Source: Bacteroidia bacterium (GTDB lineage: Bacteria > Bacteroidota > Bacteroidia > B-17B0 > Aurantibacillaceae). From it: DNA of 64,000 nucleotides. Shown here one piece after another: positions 62,508 to 64,000 of this stretch (its first letter is position 1; the number at the start of each line of letters is the position of its first letter). A program made the translations under genes and the position numbers. The notes beneath the pieces were generated by a model. The model saw nothing but the letters and a program-made list of their open reading frames with translations. It was not told the DNA's origin and made no database searches. The stretch spans positions 326,805 through 390,804 of the forward strand of contig JAEUTP010000027.1 of assembly GCA_016787705.1 (NCBI GenBank), read 5' to 3'.

Positions 62508-63138
62508 TCTTTTTTTTGTTTTCGGTTACAGCGCTTGTCGTTCCTGTTTTCCAGCTTGTAGTATTTATTAAATGCAGAATATCTTTTTTAATAAAATCAA
62601 CCACAATTCTTAGCGAATCAATATTTGGTATACTGTTAAAATAAAGCGCACCTCGTAAAAAATGGCGGGTGCTATCGGTTAAATAAAACTGAACTGATGA
62701 GGCCGTGTTACCTTCAATATCAAATACCAAACCGTAAACTTTAGCGCTATCACGTATCACAGCAATTTCATCAAGGCCCGTTGCTTTAACCTGGTGTTTA
62801 TTTGCAAAATTATGCGAGTCTTCAAGGTAAGTAGCAATATTCTTATTTACCTCTTTGTAGCTTAAATGCACCGTTGCTTTGTATTTGGGAAACTCAAGGT
62901 TTAACCAGCAGGGCTCGGCACCATTGTGCTTATCTTGTTTCATTTGAGCGTAAACCGGTATTTCAAATTTATACGGGCAAATGCTATCATAAACCCTGTA
63001 TTTTTTTTCAGGAAAATTAATACGAAAATAGCCTCTTGGCTTTGGCGAAAAAATTTCTTCGCCCTCGTCGCAGCTCACAAATGCAGCACTTAACGCAATA
63101 ATCAAAATAAAAAAAACAGTTTTACGGTTTATTATCAT
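62497..63138 (-). CDS. gldD: Gliding motility lipoprotein GldD
   Basis: 213-residue lipoprotein (lipobox AAFVSC, Cys23). The mature start EEIFSPKPRGYFRINFPEKKYRVYDSICPYKFEIPVYAQM and the WLNLEFPKYKATVHLSYK segment are the GldD signature. GldD is needed for gliding and T9SS function in Flavobacterium johnsoniae, where it lies next to gldE; here the neighbour is ssb (67-bp gap) and gldE is missing. The gene ends in the 11-bp overlap with the Rieske-like gene. Confidence 0.88.
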   Translation of the reverse strand: MIINRKTVFFILIIALSAAFVSCDEGEEIFSPKPRGYFRINFPEKKYRVYDSICPYKFEIPVYAQMKQDKHNGAEPCWLNLEFPKYKATVHLSYKEVNKNIATYLEDSHNFANKHQVKATGLDEIAVIRDSAKVYGLVFDIEGNTASSVQFYLTDSTRHFLRGALYFNSIPNIDSLRIVVDFIKKDILHLINTTSWKTGTTSAVTENKKKINS

Positions 63139-63205
63139 AGCTACAAAAATAAATATCTGTATTAATTATAACGCAATACTTAAATTTTGTTTTAATTTTC
63201 TATTG

Positions 63206-63616
63206 TTAATAAGGCAAACCCGCGCTGTCAAGGTTATCTAAATTGGCGTTAGAGTCAAAACCCTTAATATCATTAGCTGTGCCTTCTTTGCGTTGTAGTA
63301 TCACAAAACTTTCGCAGTTAATTTCGGTAATTTGTTTTTTAGCACCATCTTTATCATTCCATTGGCGGGTTTGTATCTTTCCCTCAATATAAACCTGTGT
63401 GCCTTTTTTTAGCAATTTATGTGCACTCTCCGCCAGGGTACGCCAAATAACAATATTATGCCATTCTGTTTGTTCAATACGGTTACCATTCTTGTCTTTA
63501 TAAGCATCGGTAGTTGCTAAACTAAAGTGAGTACGCGCAATATTACCTTCCAGGTACTTAATTTCCGGGTCTTTACCCAAATGTCCAACCAAAATAACTT
63601 TATTAACTCCTGCCAT
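63206..63616 (-). CDS. ssb: Single-stranded DNA-binding protein
   Basis: 136-residue SSB with the OB-fold: NKVILVGHLGKDPEIKYLEGN at the start, then TEWHNIVIWRTLAE and GTQVYIEGKIQTRQW. The C-terminus ends NLDNLDSAGLPY, where the usual acidic DDDIPF-type tip that binds partner proteins is only partly kept (Asp-rich but ending in Leu-Pro-Tyr). It protects single-stranded DNA in replication and repair. It is upstream of gldD on the same strand. Confidence 0.95.
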   Translation of the reverse strand: MAGVNKVILVGHLGKDPEIKYLEGNIARTHFSLATTDAYKDKNGNRIEQTEWHNIVIWRTLAESAHKLLKKGTQVYIEGKIQTRQWNDKDGAKKQITEINCESFVILQRKEGTANDIKGFDSNANLDNLDSAGLPY

Positions 63617-63685
63617 TTTCTTTTTTCTTTTAAAATTTGCTTAAAATTAAGCTTAACAAAAGGCAAAACATATTATTTTGGCCTT

Positions 63686-63800
63686 GCCATTGTTAAAAAC
63701 AAGAGCAAAGTTTTCAACAATGGCCGGGCTTTTCGCTTCAAGTCCTCGCTAAGGGTTTTCTTTTAAAACCCTTATGCTGTGGGCTTTTCACTTCAATCCC
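63686..63800. repeat. Palindromic intergenic element with two hairpins and a direct repeat
   Basis: The stretch 63617-63860 has no gene. It contains a 15-base imperfect hairpin (63686-63700 with 63710-63724, one mismatch, 9-base loop), a 9-bp perfect hairpin AAGGGTTTT / AAAACCCTT (63751-63759 with 63765-63773), and two copies of a GGGCTTTTC-x-CTTCAA unit (63726-63745 and 63781-63800; 17 of 20 identical) 55 bp apart. It looks like a REP-like or MITE-derived element between ssb and the gene beyond the right edge. Confidence 0.6.
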
Positions 63801-63868
63801 TAAGGCTGTGTTTATGTTAACAGCGTAGTATTTCAAATTTATTTTAGCCAAAAAAGTTAAAATAAATT

Positions 63869-63898
63869 TTGCGGATAGAAAAAGAGTAATTATCTTTG
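63869..63898 (+). promoter_or_regulatory. Strong Bacteroidota promoter (TTG-N19-TATCTTTG)
   Basis: TTG at 63869-63871 and TATCTTTG at 63891-63898 are 19 bases apart, the standard -33/-7 spacing, giving the best promoter match in the window. It faces right, toward a gene that begins at the window edge. Confidence 0.75.
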
Positions 63899-63976
63899 CC
63901 GTCCCGTTTTTTGAGTGCGAATGTTGTAGGAGCGATTAGGATTAAAAAAAAGATTAATTTTTTTTAAAATAAATTT

Positions 63977-63997
63977 GGAGGTAATAAAAAGTATATG
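63977..63997 (+). promoter_or_regulatory. Shine-Dalgarno sequence and start codon of a gene cut off at the right edge
   Basis: GGAGG at 63977-63981 lies 13 bases before ATG at 63995, after a ~95-base leader. Full Shine-Dalgarno motifs are rare in Bacteroidota. Only two codons (M-Y) of the gene are visible, so its identity cannot be read. Confidence 0.45.
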
Positions 63998-64000
63998 TAC

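Overview
AT-rich window from a member of the Bacteroidota, most likely a Flavobacteriia- or Sphingobacteriia-like lineage. The evidence is the type IX secretion system (T9SS) content: proteins ending in type A sorting domains or in type B (gliding-motility, CHU_C) sorting domains, two PorP/SprF proteins, a PorE-like OmpA protein, PorQ and the gliding lipoprotein GldD. Several -7 boxes fit the phylum's TAnnTTTG consensus, TTG and GTG starts are frequent, and a DUF4249/TonB-receptor pair is present. I see no CRISPR array, rRNA, prophage or transposase gene. The only RNA gene found is one tRNA-Ser(GGA).

Layout. 1-8.3 kb: surface-glycan and envelope export genes (cut-off flippase, three glycosyltransferases, an LptF/LptG permease, an OstA/LptA-like protein), plus a pRiA4b ORF-3-like protein and a thioesterase. 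8.4-18.5 kb: housekeeping genes (hemJ, YitT-family, acpH, rsmE, glutathione peroxidase, carB without its allosteric domain, an RRM protein, NUDIX, pyrE, SIMPL, SRPBCC, thiamine-binding) and one frameshifted SRPBCC pseudogene. 18.6-29 kb: secreted T9SS proteins (one with six exact 81-residue repeats, one glycine-rich), a DUF4249/TonB-receptor pair, an AAA ATPase flanked by matching palindromic repeats, and mpl. 29-33.3 kb: kdsA, a glycosyltransferase, a zinc-ribbon membrane protein and a DUF58 protein.

33.4-44.8 kb is the centrepiece: a tight five-gene operon reading adhesin, SprF, adhesin, SprF, PorE-like OmpA. Each giant IgGFc-binding-like protein with a type B sorting domain is followed by its own PorP/SprF protein. 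44.8-53.1 kb: acylphosphatase, two parvulin-type proteins, a LytS/LytR-type two-component pair split by a GxxExxY gene that lies between inverted repeats, porQ, and a SprB-repeat adhesin. 53.2-64 kb: an outer-membrane protein/lipoprotein pair of unknown function, a fatty acid desaturase, an ArsR-SRPBCC-SRPBCC operon with two matched operators over its promoter, tRNA-Ser, an AraC regulator, a CxxCH-containing T9SS protein, a CtpA-type protease, a Rieske-like lipoprotein without cysteines, gldD and ssb. The right edge holds a palindromic intergenic element, a strong promoter and an unusually good Shine-Dalgarno sequence for a gene that lies outside.

The candidates most worth pursuing are the GxxExxY gene with terminal inverted repeats inside a two-component operon, the repeat-flanked ATPase, the duplicated adhesin/SprF operon, and the uncharacterised barrel/lipoprotein pair at 53.3-55.3 kb.
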